Assembly: GCA_963965975.1 (NCBI GenBank)
Contig: OZ014412.1
Coordinates: 3,908,501-3,972,500, forward strand
Reading direction: 5' to 3'
Origin: Xestospongia bergquistia
Lineage: Eukaryota > Porifera > Demospongiae > Haplosclerida > Petrosiidae
DNA: 64,000 nt
Below, in pieces: positions 22,300 to 35,645 of the stretch (its first letter is position 1; each line of letters starts with the position of its first letter). Made by a program: the position numbers and the translations under genes. Under the pieces are notes generated by a model, which saw only the letters and a list, made by a program, of their open reading frames with translations, was not told the DNA's origin and searched no databases.

Positions 22300-23864
22300 G
22301 TCAGGAGTAATTGATATCTTAATATAGAAAACATCGCAAGGTAGTGTACATGAGCTGTGAAAATAAATATATTGAAGCCATATTAACACTTCTATGTATT
22401 ATTTAATCTCTACATTGAGGACATCTCTATACTAAGAACAGCATCCACTATACAGAGATTCTATCATAACAAATGTACTCCTGACAATAGCCAATCTATC
22501 AGTGGAGGTTCTGTGTCAGACACTATGGGGCATTTTGTTATTCACTGTAACTAAGGTGTAATATTTAAATTGGCATAATATACCTTAACTGTTCATGTAA
22601 TATAATATCAATGTGCATAGACCACCCCTTTGTACATATAATACTGCTAGATTAGTAAACCTCATATCAAACATACTTAATCTACTTGTATACTAGAGAA
22701 AAAAATAAATAAAGGGAAATGGGCTAGACAATACTTACTTCATAATTATAAGAAACCTTTTTGACTAACCAAAGAAACTCCCCCTTTACAGACTATACTA
22801 ATAGGTGTTACTATGGTAACTAATGGCTACTCTTTTGTCAAGAGTTGTACTACTATACTTAGATCAATACATCATTAGTAATTGATTCTGTGGCCTACAC
22901 ATTGAGTAAATGATACAACACTTTTTGTCAAAGTTGCAATATACCATTATAGTTTATAGTATAAATTACTTCACAACTTTTCTATCTCCATTGCTTTGTA
23001 TACTAATAAATCATGTGTCTAATATTTTTTGAGTTAGTCTAAATATAATAACACAAATCCCAAAAGCTCTATATGACATTTTAATAAAAACATCTACAAT
23101 AGATTTATGATCCTATCTTCTTATTATACACTCTTGGTTATGTTTAAATCAGTATCAGTAACATTAAAACAGTCAGTTACAAAACACCAATATCATTGCC
23201 AAGTAAGGTTCTAAATAAACACAAACAAACACACACACACACACACGTACAGACACATGCACACACTGCAATACAATATATTAACCTTATCTTTCCAAGT
23301 ATATCAGCATCAAAAAGGTGTGTCTAATATCTATAGATATTGTAGTGAGATAAAAAGGAATAGTTGTGGGTGTATCACTACATGTGAATTATGATAAAGG
23401 TACATCCCATTGACTACACTAAATAAACATTTGGGAGTGACCACATTCTCTCTAGATAATATAATTCACATGTATATCATAATTGTTTATGGTATAAATC
23501 TCTCTTGACATTTAAAATATGATAATATATATATATAAATGTTACAAGATATTATAAATTCATGAGGGATTTATAAAAATGTAGTGTAATAAGCTATAGC
23601 ACAAAGGGCGCCACATAATAAGAGATTATTATGATCTTAACTATATCAGTCTACAATCAAAGCACTTATAACTAAAATAATATTTGGCCAGAATATGATA
23701 TAATTATAATTATGTTTACATGAACTAAAGTAAACACTTCACAAAATCAATCAGACTATTACTAAATTGACTGTCAAAGCCACTCACAATGTCCTGGAGG
23801 TGGCAGAATTAAGAAGTTGTTACAGCTGTCAATTGTTACAACAATAATTACAACTAACACTTAC
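22300..23864. other. Stretch without recognisable exons
   Basis: This interval should hold the NIT2 exon with the catalytic cysteine (GICYDMRF in known enzymes) if the broken copy were complete; I could not find it. A (CA)n microsatellite lies at 23226-23247. Confidence 0.4.
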
Positions 23865-23965
23865 TTTTCTATATTTTGTTAGTTGATCTCCAGTAGGACT
23901 GACCATAGTACAAGTATTGTATCTCTTGTCTCCATCTTTTTGTGATATACAACAAAGGAAAGACA
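23865..23965 (-). pseudogene. Omega-amidase (NIT2-like) exon relic, KDGDKRYNTC region
   Basis: On the minus strand the frame reads QKDGDKRYNTCTMVSPTG and then QLTKYRK, ending at a good donor (AAA|GTAAGTG). It matches the segment of NIT2 that contains the catalytic lysine in (A/T)KYRK. The lysine is kept here. The exon itself is open; the gene copy is broken at the exons on each side. Confidence 0.65.
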
Positions 23966-24912
23966 CATGACTCATACAAAATTACCTTTAAGTACTAAGT
24001 AATATATATATACACACATATATATCTTAATAGTATTTTCCACTTCGCTCAGCTGTACATGCTAGGCAGTCTAATATTGTTTAGATCATTTGATGTGTAT
24101 CTATATATGCCTGTATGTTCACTGATATCATTTCTTATATTGTTGTATGTGATCTTCAAAGCTGACCAATGAAATTAGCCTGAATAAAGTTACTACTCAC
24201 AATACATTGTAATTAATTAGTCCTATCAAAAATGTGGACATGACTGATTAAAGCTTGAAAGCTTATTAACTTGAGAAGAAAATATCTTTGAGTAGCTTCT
24301 TTCAGCCTTCAGAAGTGGAAAAATATAATTCTTTATAGAAACAACACTACCATCATAGTAATTTTAAGGTAATTATAATCTTGTTTACACCAATAAGAAT
24401 ATAGTAATAGCGTAGACTACTATTATACATGTATAGGTTGTTCATAATGCACCCTTTACAATTAAGTCGGTCAAAAATTATATTAGTGATTCAATTAAGA
24501 TTTACTGAATTAGGATTACTTGTAAGTTTAAGCTACTTTTTGACGTAACTGGTTACCTAGCAACCCACACTCTAAATAGTAATAAGTAATGTATGTTACT
24601 ATGTTTACGGTATAGTAAATGATTGATAATATAATTCTGTTAATAGTTAAATACAAAACTACTATAAACACAGCTATAATAAACATGACTTAGGAAGACA
24701 TGTGTCTGAAGGGCTAAAGACAGACTATAATTGTAATCATAATAGATGTCCCACCCAGGAATACACCCAAACCCACAATGGCAGTTGTTGAACATTGTTT
24801 CAAGTCTATACTATAAACATAGTATATTATAACATATGGAATGTTTATTACTTAATATAAGAGTAATAATATTACATACCACTATATATAGCGAAGTAAC
24901 TAGTATCATATC
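23966..24912. other. Stretch without recognisable exons
   Basis: A complete NIT2 copy would have one more exon here. Only AT-rich sequence and a short (TA)n(CA)n run near 24002-24025 are visible. Confidence 0.35.
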
Positions 24913-25044
24913 ATAAGGAGAATTAAAACATTTACATAATATAATAACTTGTGCTTCATTAGATATTGACTCTTGGACAAATTTAGTAGCTTGTTTAAGG
25001 TTGGTAGCTTTATTAAATCCAGTAATAGCCATATACGGCCGAGA
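24913..25044 (-). pseudogene. Omega-amidase (NIT2-like) N-terminal exon relic
   Basis: The minus-strand frame reads AITGFNKATNLKQATKFVQE, then SNEAQVIIL, then CFNSPYD, matching the first conserved block of NIT2 omega-amidases. The catalytic glutamate of the LPECFNSPY motif is replaced by lysine (LCKCFNSPY), which should abolish activity. After SPY the frame is shifted relative to the expected TSYF segment, which continues in another frame. The surrounding open frame (25185-24811) is mostly chance extension. Confidence 0.65.
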
Positions 25045-25185
25045 TGAAATAGTTAAGTAACTGTGAATGAGAAATAAGTGTGTGCAACACGCTATATTAA
25101 TAATAACTATTAATAATAAGGAGGTATGGCTAACATTAACTACTAAAATACTATGTAGCCTATAACAGAACATATGAGGCCTCAT

Positions 25186-26774
25186 TAGTCTTAAGATGTA
25201 AATTATAGACTAAAATATTGTAATAGGACTAGTAACATCATGAACAGAGAGGGTATCTTCAATTCATATCATCTCTTATGTTCCACTACAGTACATATAA
25301 TGATATTAATATAACATTATGTACATTAATAATCTACATATTTATACAGTGACACATAATATTATTACCTGAGAGGCCATCATTGATAATACACTGAGCC
25401 CATATCACACCCCATCCCAAAGGAGTTCAAGGGTCAAATAAACAATATGAAAATATTCATATTATAGTTAGTACATAATATTTTAGTCTAGTTTGGATCA
25501 AGGGAAAAATTGTCCTTCAATTTTCTGTCCCGGTGAACAAAATATACACACAATCACAGTGTTATTGCTAGTCAATTAGTATTAATTACATATAGGATTC
25601 TTATGCCCTCCAGTATATTTTAACTATAATGTATACTGACAAGCAGTAATGCACATATAAATGGGCAAAGGTAAGACTGAATTTTTAACTTGAAATATGA
25701 GTAGTATAAAGTAACAGCATCATTAAAAATATCTTATCTCCTATGTAAACAAAATAGATATAAAGTTACCAGTTGCTAATATCTTTATACTAACTTTTAG
25801 TGTCTCATCTCTTAGAGATGATAGTAAATGAATTATTATTGTAATTGTGTCCAATATTATAATAATATCTCTTTAATTTATAATTTATGACTATATGAAA
25901 ATAAAAATAAATTATTTTTACTTCCATACAATCCTATTATTGTTTAGTTGAGTCTTGTTTGTTAATATATCCACTTGTAGTGTTTTATTTATGACTGAAT
26001 ACAACAGACAAAATTAAATTATATGCTCTAACCTAGTTTTATGTAGTCAGACCAACCCTAAAACTGAGCTAGTCTGGCATTATAAGACTTAAGTATAATT
26101 ACAATTACAATATCAATATAGTACATGTCAGTGTTATATTGTGCAATTAATGTTTCATTGTGTATCCTCTATTTGACAAGTATTGTGCAATCAAGGTGTG
26201 TTCTATTGTATATCCTCTATTCCATAATTATTATTGTACTTATCCTTGTTGTCATCCTTGTCTTTCCTGTTCACAGTAACATGTGTGTATTTATAATTAA
26301 TTATTAATTACATAATTTAATAATAATAATGATACTTAGTGAAATAATAAAGCCATTGTGCATAACAAGTTTTAAATGGAAATCAGACAGTTTGCCATCA
26401 AAAATAAAATTTGTTGTCATTTCAATTTGTGGTTTCATAAAATAATTTATTTAATTAATAGTCAATTAGGAATAGTTTAGTAGTTACTTGTCAATAGTGA
26501 AATGAACTGCATTATAAGAACAAGATAATTAGCTCTATGAGAGGATACTAGAGAAATGAGATACCAGTACTTAGGCCATGTCTATTAAATAAAAACTATA
26601 GTAATGCCTAAAGAAACATTATAGTAAGTCTAATGATGTATCTATGTCCATTGCCAGTTGTGGTGGCTGTGTAAACATGTACATCTACATATCAAACACT
26701 ATACATAATACATGTGTATATTGTACTAAGTATAGTGTGCCCTTGCCAACAAGGAACCTTATATGTTAACCACT
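25186..26774. other. Gene-free AT-rich stretch
   Basis: No exon or repeat I can support. The hydrophobic frame at 26125-26307 has no homology cue. Confidence 0.4.
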
Positions 26775-26856
26775 AGCCTACTCTTAACCAGAAGCTCCCA
26801 ATGTGCTGGTCCACTCATCATGTTAAAAGCATCAGGATAAACCAGTGGTTTAAAAC
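26775..26856 (-). pseudogene. Second NIT2-like exon copy, PAHWELLVK region
   Basis: After an acceptor (cttcattag) the minus-strand frame reads [20 protein letters not shown] and continues [11 protein letters not shown] to a stop. It matches [22 protein letters not shown] of NIT2 enzymes more completely than the copy at 22218-22286, but the reading ends shortly after. It pairs with the N-terminal relic at 27107-27275 as a second, separate broken copy of the gene. Confidence 0.65.
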
Positions 26857-27106
26857 CTAATGAAGATAAGTCAGAAGTTATTAGCATACAAAACATTATA
26901 AAGCAACGTCATACAAAAAAACAATCTATTTAGTAAGCAGTTTTAGACATGTAAGGTGGCTAAAGACAATAGACTACCACACATTCTTTCTAGAAACAGT
27001 AAGTACTATAGTATAAACATGGTACATATAATATATTGAGTGTGTTATATAAGAGTATATAAAAATATTATATACCACTAATGAGATATGTATTTTTTCT
27101 TATGTT

Positions 27107-27275
27107 ACTTGTCTAAGATATTCTATGCAGTCTCCTGGTATAGGTTAACAATATGTAGTGAAGTAACTAGTACAATAATGAGAATTAAAACATTCAGATG
27201 ATATAATGACTTGTGCTCCATTAGATGCTGCCTTTTGAACAACTTTAGTAGCTTGATTTAAGATTGGTCATTTTA
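27107..27275 (-). pseudogene. Second NIT2-like N-terminal exon copy
   Basis: The minus-strand frame reads NQATKVVQKAASNGAQVI, then SSECFNSHY, then TSYFTTYC, a stop, and PIPGDCIEYL. The order matches the first 70 or so residues of NIT2. Unlike the copy at 24913-25044, the catalytic glutamate in ECFNS is kept, but a stop interrupts the exon and the start of the block is out of frame. Confidence 0.65.
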
Positions 27276-27299
27276 TTACATCCAATTAATAGCTGTATT

Positions 27300-28049
27300 A
27301 GGCAAAGACGAAATGTTTGAGTAATTGTCAATGAGATAAGTGTATGTAATACATGATAATAATAATAACTAATAAAAAATATTAGTACTTGTAATTAGAA
27401 TTTAATAGATTATTATAATGTTTCAAGGTAGGCACACTAAAATTTTGTAATTTCATGTTTATTATGTTTGATTGCTTTCTAAATATTAAAATATTGGACA
27501 GTAGATTATTCATCATTGTTAAATAAATAACAAAATATTAAACAAAGTCATTTTCTTTATGGTACTCTCACTTTACAGTTACCATCATAGCCAAGAAACA
27601 CTATATATAAACTATACACAAAAAACGACATAAAAATAACTCATATCTTCTCACACTGTAGTGAGCTATTTTGTTCTGGAGTTTGTTAAATGGAGAAAAA
27701 TGTTATTGTAATTATATAGTATGTGATGGCTGAGGTATGTTGACTTTTATAAAGTTTTTAGTATGAACTACAGTTCACAGATCTGTTCTTTCTGCTGGCT
27801 ATTGACTTCTTTAACCACAAATTAATTAAATATCAAAGGTGTGACAGTTATATATTATACATATAAACATTTTTCAAAGGAATTCAGAGTTATCAAACTT
27901 TGCTGACACTTGAGAAAGAGAAGTGTGTATATTGGGATTTATTGTTTTGAAAATGAATATTTTTGGACAGTGACTCACTGAAAGTGATATTGACATTATT
28001 AATCTGGTTATATTTTCAGTCGTTTAGATAATGTAATACATTAACTTAG
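27300..28049. other. Gene-free stretch, duplicated in part
   Basis: The end of this interval (about 27900-28050) resembles 34560-34720: both contain tgtatattggga and a following cactgaaagtgat segment. No exon is supported. Confidence 0.45.
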
Positions 28050-28975
28050 TATATGTATACTGGTAACATTACTGATATATCTAATATATTATCAGTGGAC
28101 ATATACTGGGTAATATTACTGATAAATCTAATATATTATCAGTGGACATATACTGGTAATATTACTGATATATCTAATATACTACCAGTGGACATATACT
28201 GGTAATATTACTGATTTATCTAATATACTACCAGTGGACATATACTGGTAATATTACTGATATATCTAATATGCTACCAGTGAACATATACTAGTAATAT
28301 TACTGATATATATAATATATTATCAGTGGACATATACTGGGTAATATTACTGATATATCTAATATACTACCAGTGGACAAATACTGGTAGTATTACTGAT
28401 ATATCTAATATACTACCAGTGGACATATACTGGGTAATATTACTGATATATCTAATATACTACCAGTGGACATATACTAGTAATATTACTGATACATCTA
28501 ATATACTACCAGTGGACATATACTAGTAATATTACTGATATATCTAATATATTATCAGTGGACATATACTGGGTAATATTACTGATATATCTAATATACT
28601 ACCAGTGGACATATACTGGTAATATTACTGATATATCTAATATACTACCAGTGGACAAATACTGGTAGTATTACTGATATATCTAATATACTACCAGTGG
28701 ACATATACTGGGTAATATTACTGATATATCTAATATACTACCAGTGGACATATACTAGTAATATTACTGATACATCTAATATACTACCAGTGGACATATA
28801 CTAGTAATATTACTGATATATCTAATATATTATCAGTGGACATATACTGGTAATATTACTGATATATCTAATATACTACCAGTGGACATATACTGGTAAT
28901 ATTACTGATATATCTAATATACTACCAGTGGACAAATACTGGTAGTATTACTGATATATATATATATATATATAT
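28050..28975 (+). repeat. 46-bp satellite array, forward orientation
   Basis: About twenty head-to-tail copies of a 46-base unit of the type tatactggtaatattactga-tatatctaatatactaccag-tggaca. Within it a variant monomer (gtggacaaatactggtag) recurs at 28373, 28651 and 28928, spacing about 277 bases, so a six-monomer higher-order repeat exists. An (AT)n run closes the array at 28955-28978. Open frames through the array are a by-product of periodicity. Confidence 0.95.
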
Positions 28976-28978
28976 ATA

Positions 28979-29365
28979 AGTAGACATGTACACATATGGT
29001 AACATATCTATATATACTACAAATAGACATGTACATATATGGTAACATATCTACAAATAGACATGTACATATATGGTAACAATATCTATATACTAAAAGT
29101 AGATGTGTACATATATGGTAACAATATCTATATCCTAAAAGTAGACGTGTACATATATGGTAGCATATCTATATATATACTACAAGTGGACATGTACATA
29201 TATGGTTTCTTATCTATACATCTTATAATTAGGAAATACATGCATAACAATACTATAAGAGGACATGTACATATATGGTAATATTATGAGTGGACAAGAA
29301 CATATATGGTAAAATTACAGACAAGTTAACACACTATAAGTGGAGATGTACATACATGGTAATAT
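28979..29365 (+). repeat. Second, related minisatellite
   Basis: About eight diverged copies of a unit near 45-60 bases built around gacatgtacatatatggta. It abuts the 46-base array and shares the gacat-tac-ata-tggtaa skeleton, so it may be an older derivative. Confidence 0.85.
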
Positions 29366-30655
29366 ATATATTTGATGAAAAAATTCATTCTGATAGTGAT
29401 TATATCTCTTGTAAGTTGTAGGACATTCTTCAGAGACACCTGGTGTTAGGAGATATTTTATTAATAGCCTGCAGCTCACTAGAGTTTTCTTGAATGTATC
29501 TACCTGTTTTTTATGAAAATTAAATTAAAGTATTGTTTATATTAACTGTCTTTACTCCAAGAATAAACATTTGGCATATTACAAAAATAATTTAGATTTT
29601 ATAGAACTTGCCAATTTCATTTTCATTGTTGTCATAATGTATACCTATATATTATATAGAAGGTAATGTTCATAATAATTATATAATTTATCCAATGTAC
29701 TACATCCAATGTACTACTAGAGATATATCCTGGTAATATATGTTAATACATGTTACCAGCTTATCATAATTTGCAAGTAGTTTGATTACTAATATTAGGA
29801 TTATATCACTATGATTTAACTTCTCAAATGTTGTTGTTGTATAGTTGTGTTAAATGTAGTCATCATTTTTAATGAACATCTTCTCTTACACTAATGTAGT
29901 CGGTTGTCCATATAGTTATTATAAAATACATTGTATTACATTATGTAATGTAAACAACCATTATCATTTAGAGTTGATATCTAGTTAACTTATTTAATTC
30001 TAAGAAACATATCTTACACAATCAGTTTACTTAGTTTACAATGAAGTTCTCTTCAGTCATCTATTTTGACATAAACATTACAATATAAGGAATGTCAACT
30101 ATATATAGTGTTTTGATAATTATTGTGACATAACAGGTCAGGAATTTGTTGATTTGATTCCTATCCTAAATATTACACAATTAATGTTCACTTTAAGTAT
30201 TTTGTTAACATCAAATAAAACTAACAAAACATTACTTTGTTATTAATGAAGTGATAGTAATAACAACATTTAATTTTATCAAAAGAGACTGATATGAGAT
30301 AATACCTTCTTCTTCAATATTATTATATGACAGACATTATATCTGCCTATTTGAAGGGAAAGAATTTGTTGAAGGAGAAAGGTATAATAACTGTTATCTT
30401 ATAGTACAAAGTGACATTGACATAACAGTTGTTGTAAAAATAAATTATAGTAACATAACATAGTAACTATAGCTACTATGGAATTACAGTAGTAGTCAAA
30501 GTACACACATACCTACGTAAGTATGTAGCATATGTCATCAAATTATGTTTACAGTATAACATTAATAATTATAACTACCTATGTAATTATTATGTAGTAA
30601 AGTTAAGATAGTCTACAGTCGACTCTACACTAATAATATGATCATTGTGGCTGTT
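29366..30655. other. Spacer between inverted satellite arrays
   Basis: No gene is supported. Bases 29450-29690 are duplicated at 44425-44650, sharing ctagagttttcttgaatg and the following 200 bases with moderate divergence. Confidence 0.5.
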
Positions 30656-32172
30656 GATAATATCAATATATGTCCACTGGTAATATATTAGGTATATTAG
30701 GTATATTAGCAATGTTACCGGTATATGTCCACTGATAATATATTAGATATATCAGTAATATTACCAGTATATGTCCACTGGTAGTATATTAGATATTTCA
30801 GTAATATTACCAGTATATGTCCACTGGTAGTATATTAGATATATCAGTAATATTACCAGTATATGTCCACTGGTAGTATATTGATATATCAGTAAATGTT
30901 ACCATTATATGTTAACTGATAGTATATTAGATATACCAGTAATAATACCAGTATATGTCCACTGGTAGTATATTAGATATATCAGTAATATTACCAGTAT
31001 ACGTCCACTGGTAGTATATCAGATATATCAGTAATATTACCAGTATATGTCCAATGGTAGTATATTGATATATCAGTAAATATTACCATTATATGTTAAC
31101 TGATAGTATATTAGATATACCAGTAATAATACCAGTATATGTCCACTGGTAGTATATTAGATATATCAGTAATATTACCAGTATATGTCCACTGGTAGTA
31201 TATTAGATATACCAGTAATATTATCAGTATATGTCCACTGGTAGTATATTAGATATATCAGTAATATTACTAGTATATGTCCACTGGTAGTATATTAGAT
31301 ATATCAGTAATATTACCATTATACGTCCACTGGTAGTATATCAGATATATCAGTAATATTACCAGTATATGTCCACTGGTAGTATATTGATATATCAGTA
31401 AATGTTACCATTATATGTTAACTGATAGTATATTAGATATACCAGTGATAATACCAGTATATGTCCACTGGTAGTATATTAGATATATCAGTAATATTAC
31501 CAGTATACATCCACTGGTAGTATATCAGATATATCAGTAATATTACCAGTATATGTCCAATGATAGTATATTGATATATCAGTAAATGTTACCATTATAT
31601 GTTAACTGATAGTATATTAGATATACCAGTAATAATACCAGTATATGTCCACTGGTAGTATATTAGATATATCAGTAATATTACCAGTATATGTCCACTG
31701 GTAGTATATTAGATATACCAGTAATATTATCAGTATATGTCCACTGGTAGTATATTAGATATATCAGTAATATTACTAGTATATGTCCACTGGTAGTATA
31801 TTAGATATATCAGTAATATTACCATTATACATCCACTGGTAGTATATCAGATATATCAGTAATATTACCAGTATATGTCCAATGGTAGTATATTGATATA
31901 TCAGTAAATGTTACCATTATATGTTAACTGATAGTATATTAGATATACCAGTAATAATACCAGTATATGTCCACTGGTAGTATATTAGATATATCAGTAA
32001 TATTACCAGTATATGTCCACTGGTAGTATATTAGATATACCAGTAATATTACCAGTATATGTCCACTGGTAGTATATTAGATATACCAGTAATATTATCA
32101 GTATATGTCCACTGGTAGTATATTAGATATATCAGTAATGTTAGCGATATATGTCCACTGGTAGTATATTGA
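30656..32172 (-). repeat. 46-bp satellite array, reverse orientation
   Basis: About thirty-two copies of the reverse complement of the array at 28050-28975 (ccactggtagtatattagat). A variant monomer with atatgttaactgatag recurs near 30907, 31091, 31412, 31597 and 31919, giving an alternating 184/321 spacing and so a higher-order unit of about 506 bases (eleven monomers). The array ends abruptly against a Death-domain relic. Confidence 0.95.
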
Positions 32173-32330
32173 TTTCTGAACCATATTTCATTGAAGAGAA
32201 CCATCAAGGTGTCATTGGTGTGTTTCAACTCTATTATGAGACTAAGAGACGTCCATATACCTGGGACACATGTTGATAATTATAAGGTTGCTAGTCATAA
32301 GCTTCCTGATAGCTAGAAGTATAATTGTTA
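32173..32330 (+). pseudogene. Death-domain exon relic next to the satellite
   Basis: The reading IEENHQGVIGVFQLYYETKR followed by RPYTWDT matches the Death-domain exon of receptor A, then runs into stops. Its 5' half was replaced by satellite. The downstream 300 bases are shared with the region after the relic at 59757-59912 (both have tgaaatgtggttttgttg-like and attaaactgtaaacacaatt segments), so both come from one duplicated gene end. Confidence 0.75.
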
Positions 32331-34099
32331 AAAAATAAAATTATTTAGACTACTTTAATCATTATAATAACAATAATAACAATAATAATGATGATGATGA
32401 TTATGATGTTGAGTGTGGTTTTGTTGAAGCAAATTATTGCATGATTAAACTGTAAACACAATTTGATTCCATTTAGCTATTGTTTACACAGGTACTATTA
32501 CTTATGTACTTTGACTGATGATGTAATGTCTAGTTTGTAACTAATGAAGTACTAGATACCCATTAATCAAATGGCCATCTGTAGCATTAGAACTACTAAA
32601 TTACTGACTAAACTGTAAACACAATTTGATGACATATGCTACAACAGTTTATTTAACTAGTACTAGTGTAATTATCCAATTTGTAACTATATCATAGATC
32701 GTAACTACTATCAACTACTTCTGTTACTTATATATTAATAGAAATGTTACTATGTATAGTATAATATAATATTAATAAAGTTGTTGTATTATTGTGTAGT
32801 ACTAGTATTACTAATTGATAATACATTGTCTTTGTCAAATAAATTACTTATTATGGAAGTTATTAGATAAAAATTGTCCTGTATTTAGCTTAGAACAGAC
32901 ACTGAGAATAACAAAATGATCACTAATCCAAAGTTTCAATCAATTTACTGATCAACATCTATAATACATAATTCAGTACTTCTATTAAACTATAGAGTTC
33001 AGGAGATAAATTTATCACAATAAACAAAATATTAACATGTGTATTAAATAGTACAAAAGTAACAAGTACACTATTTTTATTACTACAACATAAACTCAAC
33101 AGCTACACAAATCAAGACTAAAATGTTATTAAGCACAGCATATTATAGATTTGATATAACTAAAAAAGATATTAAGATCACATGTCTTACATTCTATCAA
33201 ACCTCAACAAATTTAAGGAAAGGAAAGTCATATAATTATAATAGTCAAACAAAGTTTACAATATAGTAATGTGTTAGGTCTATCATGTAATTTATAAGTT
33301 ACAGTTATATTTAAGAACCATAAGAATGGGATAAAATATTATCGCAAATTTACAGGTCTGGTTACTTTAGTAACAATACAATTATGTCTATTTTTACCAT
33401 ACTAGTAATATTATTGTTGTAGGAGTTAAATAGATAATAAATATAAGAACTTTGACAATAAGAGAAGTGTACTATATTAATATAATCTATTCATACAATT
33501 CCATATCCAGTATGTGGGCGTGGTGTATATGATATGACTTTATGAACATATAGCTATCATTCAAATTATGTCTGTATAATTAATAAAGTATATCATATTC
33601 TATTGATGCTCTGAACTACTAAGTTTAAACAGCCACTAATAATGAAATAGCTTAGTAATTTATGATTTTATGGTAATAAAAGGCTATAGTGATATATCAG
33701 TTGTGTTTAACAAACATGTTTTTACATGTTTTAACTTCCTTGAATAGGCTCTTATCAACTATAAACATCAAGTAAAATAGCTAATATATAACATAAGTTA
33801 ATCATTTATATTTATATTCAACTCAAATATAAAAAAACTGTTTGGATGTCAAATAATGCTTTAAATAGTATGTTACAATATATAGGTATGACATAGTATT
33901 GAGAGTAATAGTTAATCTACTACATATCATTCAATGTTATGATATACTCCATGATTGTAGTGAAAGTAGTTCATTTACTTTTATGTGATAACTTTATCTA
34001 TTTAATACTGTTTACAGCTGTTTTGTTGTTATATGATATGATATAATAAATAATTCCCAAGTATGAATAAATAAATACACACCCCAGTTTTTTATTTTT
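32331..34099. other. Duplicated non-coding flank
   Basis: Bases 32930-33060 recur at 39800-39920, and 33100-34020 recur at 45940-47870 (with an insertion there), sharing for example gtctggttactttagtaac-like and tccatgattgtagt segments. No exon is supported. Confidence 0.6.
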
Positions 34100-34372
34100 T
34101 GTCATTTTATAAGAGAAGCTATTGTTAAAGGTTGTCTTATTTCATTAACCTCCTCTACCTACAGTACTAACATATCATTGATGTGTTCTCCAGTATGTAG
34201 TAGTACAGTAATTGGATGTACATATAATCTACCTAGTGGTATATATAATATGTATGTATATGATATTAAAGAGGAGGATAGATTATCAGATGACTGGGTA
34301 ATATCATCTAATAATATCACTATTGCTGGATTGAAACCAACTTATACATCTGTGTATAATAACTTAAGGTAG
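34100..34372 (+). pseudogene. Solo cysteine-module exon fragment
   Basis: From a truncated start (CHF region lost its first cysteines) the frame runs KGCLISLTSSTYSTNISLMC, GIYNMYVYDIKEEDRLSDDW and NITIAGLKPT to a stop. It matches the exon of receptor C with few changes. It lacks acceptor, transmembrane and tail exons nearby and belongs to the 33.1-34.4 kb duplicated block. Confidence 0.7.
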
Positions 34373-34753
34373 ATTATTCTTAGCATACGCATAATACAGT
34401 GTTATAGTTGATAATATACTATTATTATATTATATATGTTATAGTCATAATACTATAGAGGCTGGATATACAAACACTAAACAAGTTAATGTTGAACTGA
34501 TAGAGTGTTCTAACTACTGTATACACTTAGTGATGATGCGTACTTGCTAGCTGTGCTATGGAAGGCTATCAAAATTTGTTGAGACTGAAGACTTAAAAAT
34601 TGTATATTGGGACTTGTTGTTTGCAATATGTATACTTTGAAACATGATTCACTGAAAGTGATTGACATTAATAACCTAGGTATACTTTCACTCATTTATA
34701 ATTACTAATATAATAATACATTAGCTTTTATTGTAATTAGTGTATTAGCTGAT

Positions 34754-35645
34754 TCAGTACATGAGAATGTTTAATTGTGTCACATATAATGAACTAGTTA
34801 ACAATGTCACCTTATTCTGTACAATGAGCACTAATAATAACTGCTTCATTCTTTATCAGATATAGTAATGACTCCATAGCATTGAAATATTACATGATAT
34901 GTATGTAATATCTATTGTTCCTGTTATTATTCCACTCATAATTGTGATCTAAGTTAGTTACTATAACAGTATATCAATAGAGCTTTTATTACTATTAAAA
35001 GGTGATCTTGCACATGAGATAATAAACTCTTCTCCAAATTTTTATATATTATACAATATTCTCATATAAACAATATAACTATACACATAACATAATCATT
35101 GCAATGATTATAATTACTATTATTAACAATGATTGCACATTGAAAGTAAACAGACATATAATAATAGTATTAATAGAATTTTTCACGTTAGCCTTTACTC
35201 TAAGTAATGTCATCAGTACATGTAATTCAGTACATGAGAATGTTTAATTGCGTCATATACACTGAACTAGTTAACAAAAAATGTCAACTTGGCCCATACA
35301 ACGGACACTAATAAATACAACAGCATCATTTTTTACCATATATAGTAATGACTATGACATTGAAAAATTATATGATATGTATGTAATATCCATGGTTCCT
35401 GTTATTATTTCACTCATAATTGTGACCTAAGTTAGTTACTATAACAGTATATCAATAGAGCTTGTATTACTAAGACTAATCCATCATATATGTATTGGGA
35501 TTAATTCTGACATAATAACAAACTTTTTCTAAACTTTTACAATATTCTCATATAAACAATACAACTATACATATAACATAATCATTGTAATGATTGTAAT
35601 TACTATTATTAACAATGACTACATATTGAAAGTAAACTATAATTA
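34754..35645. repeat. Diverged tandem duplication, about 465 bp unit
   Basis: The segments starting at 34756 and 35224 share gtacatgagaatgtttaatt, a middle block with catgatatgtatgtaatatc-like sequence, and tatcaatagagctt. Both copies end with an attctcatataaacaata block. They are non-coding. Confidence 0.8.

Noticed and set aside
28326-29281. Open frames running through the satellite arrays
   Set aside because: The unit length and lack of stops create periodic reading frames. The translations are simple repeats with no domain and vary with copy number.
28050-32172. Repeats at regular spacing resembling a CRISPR array
   Set aside because: Whole units are repeated with no unique spacers, and the exon and intron structure of the window is that of an animal genome.
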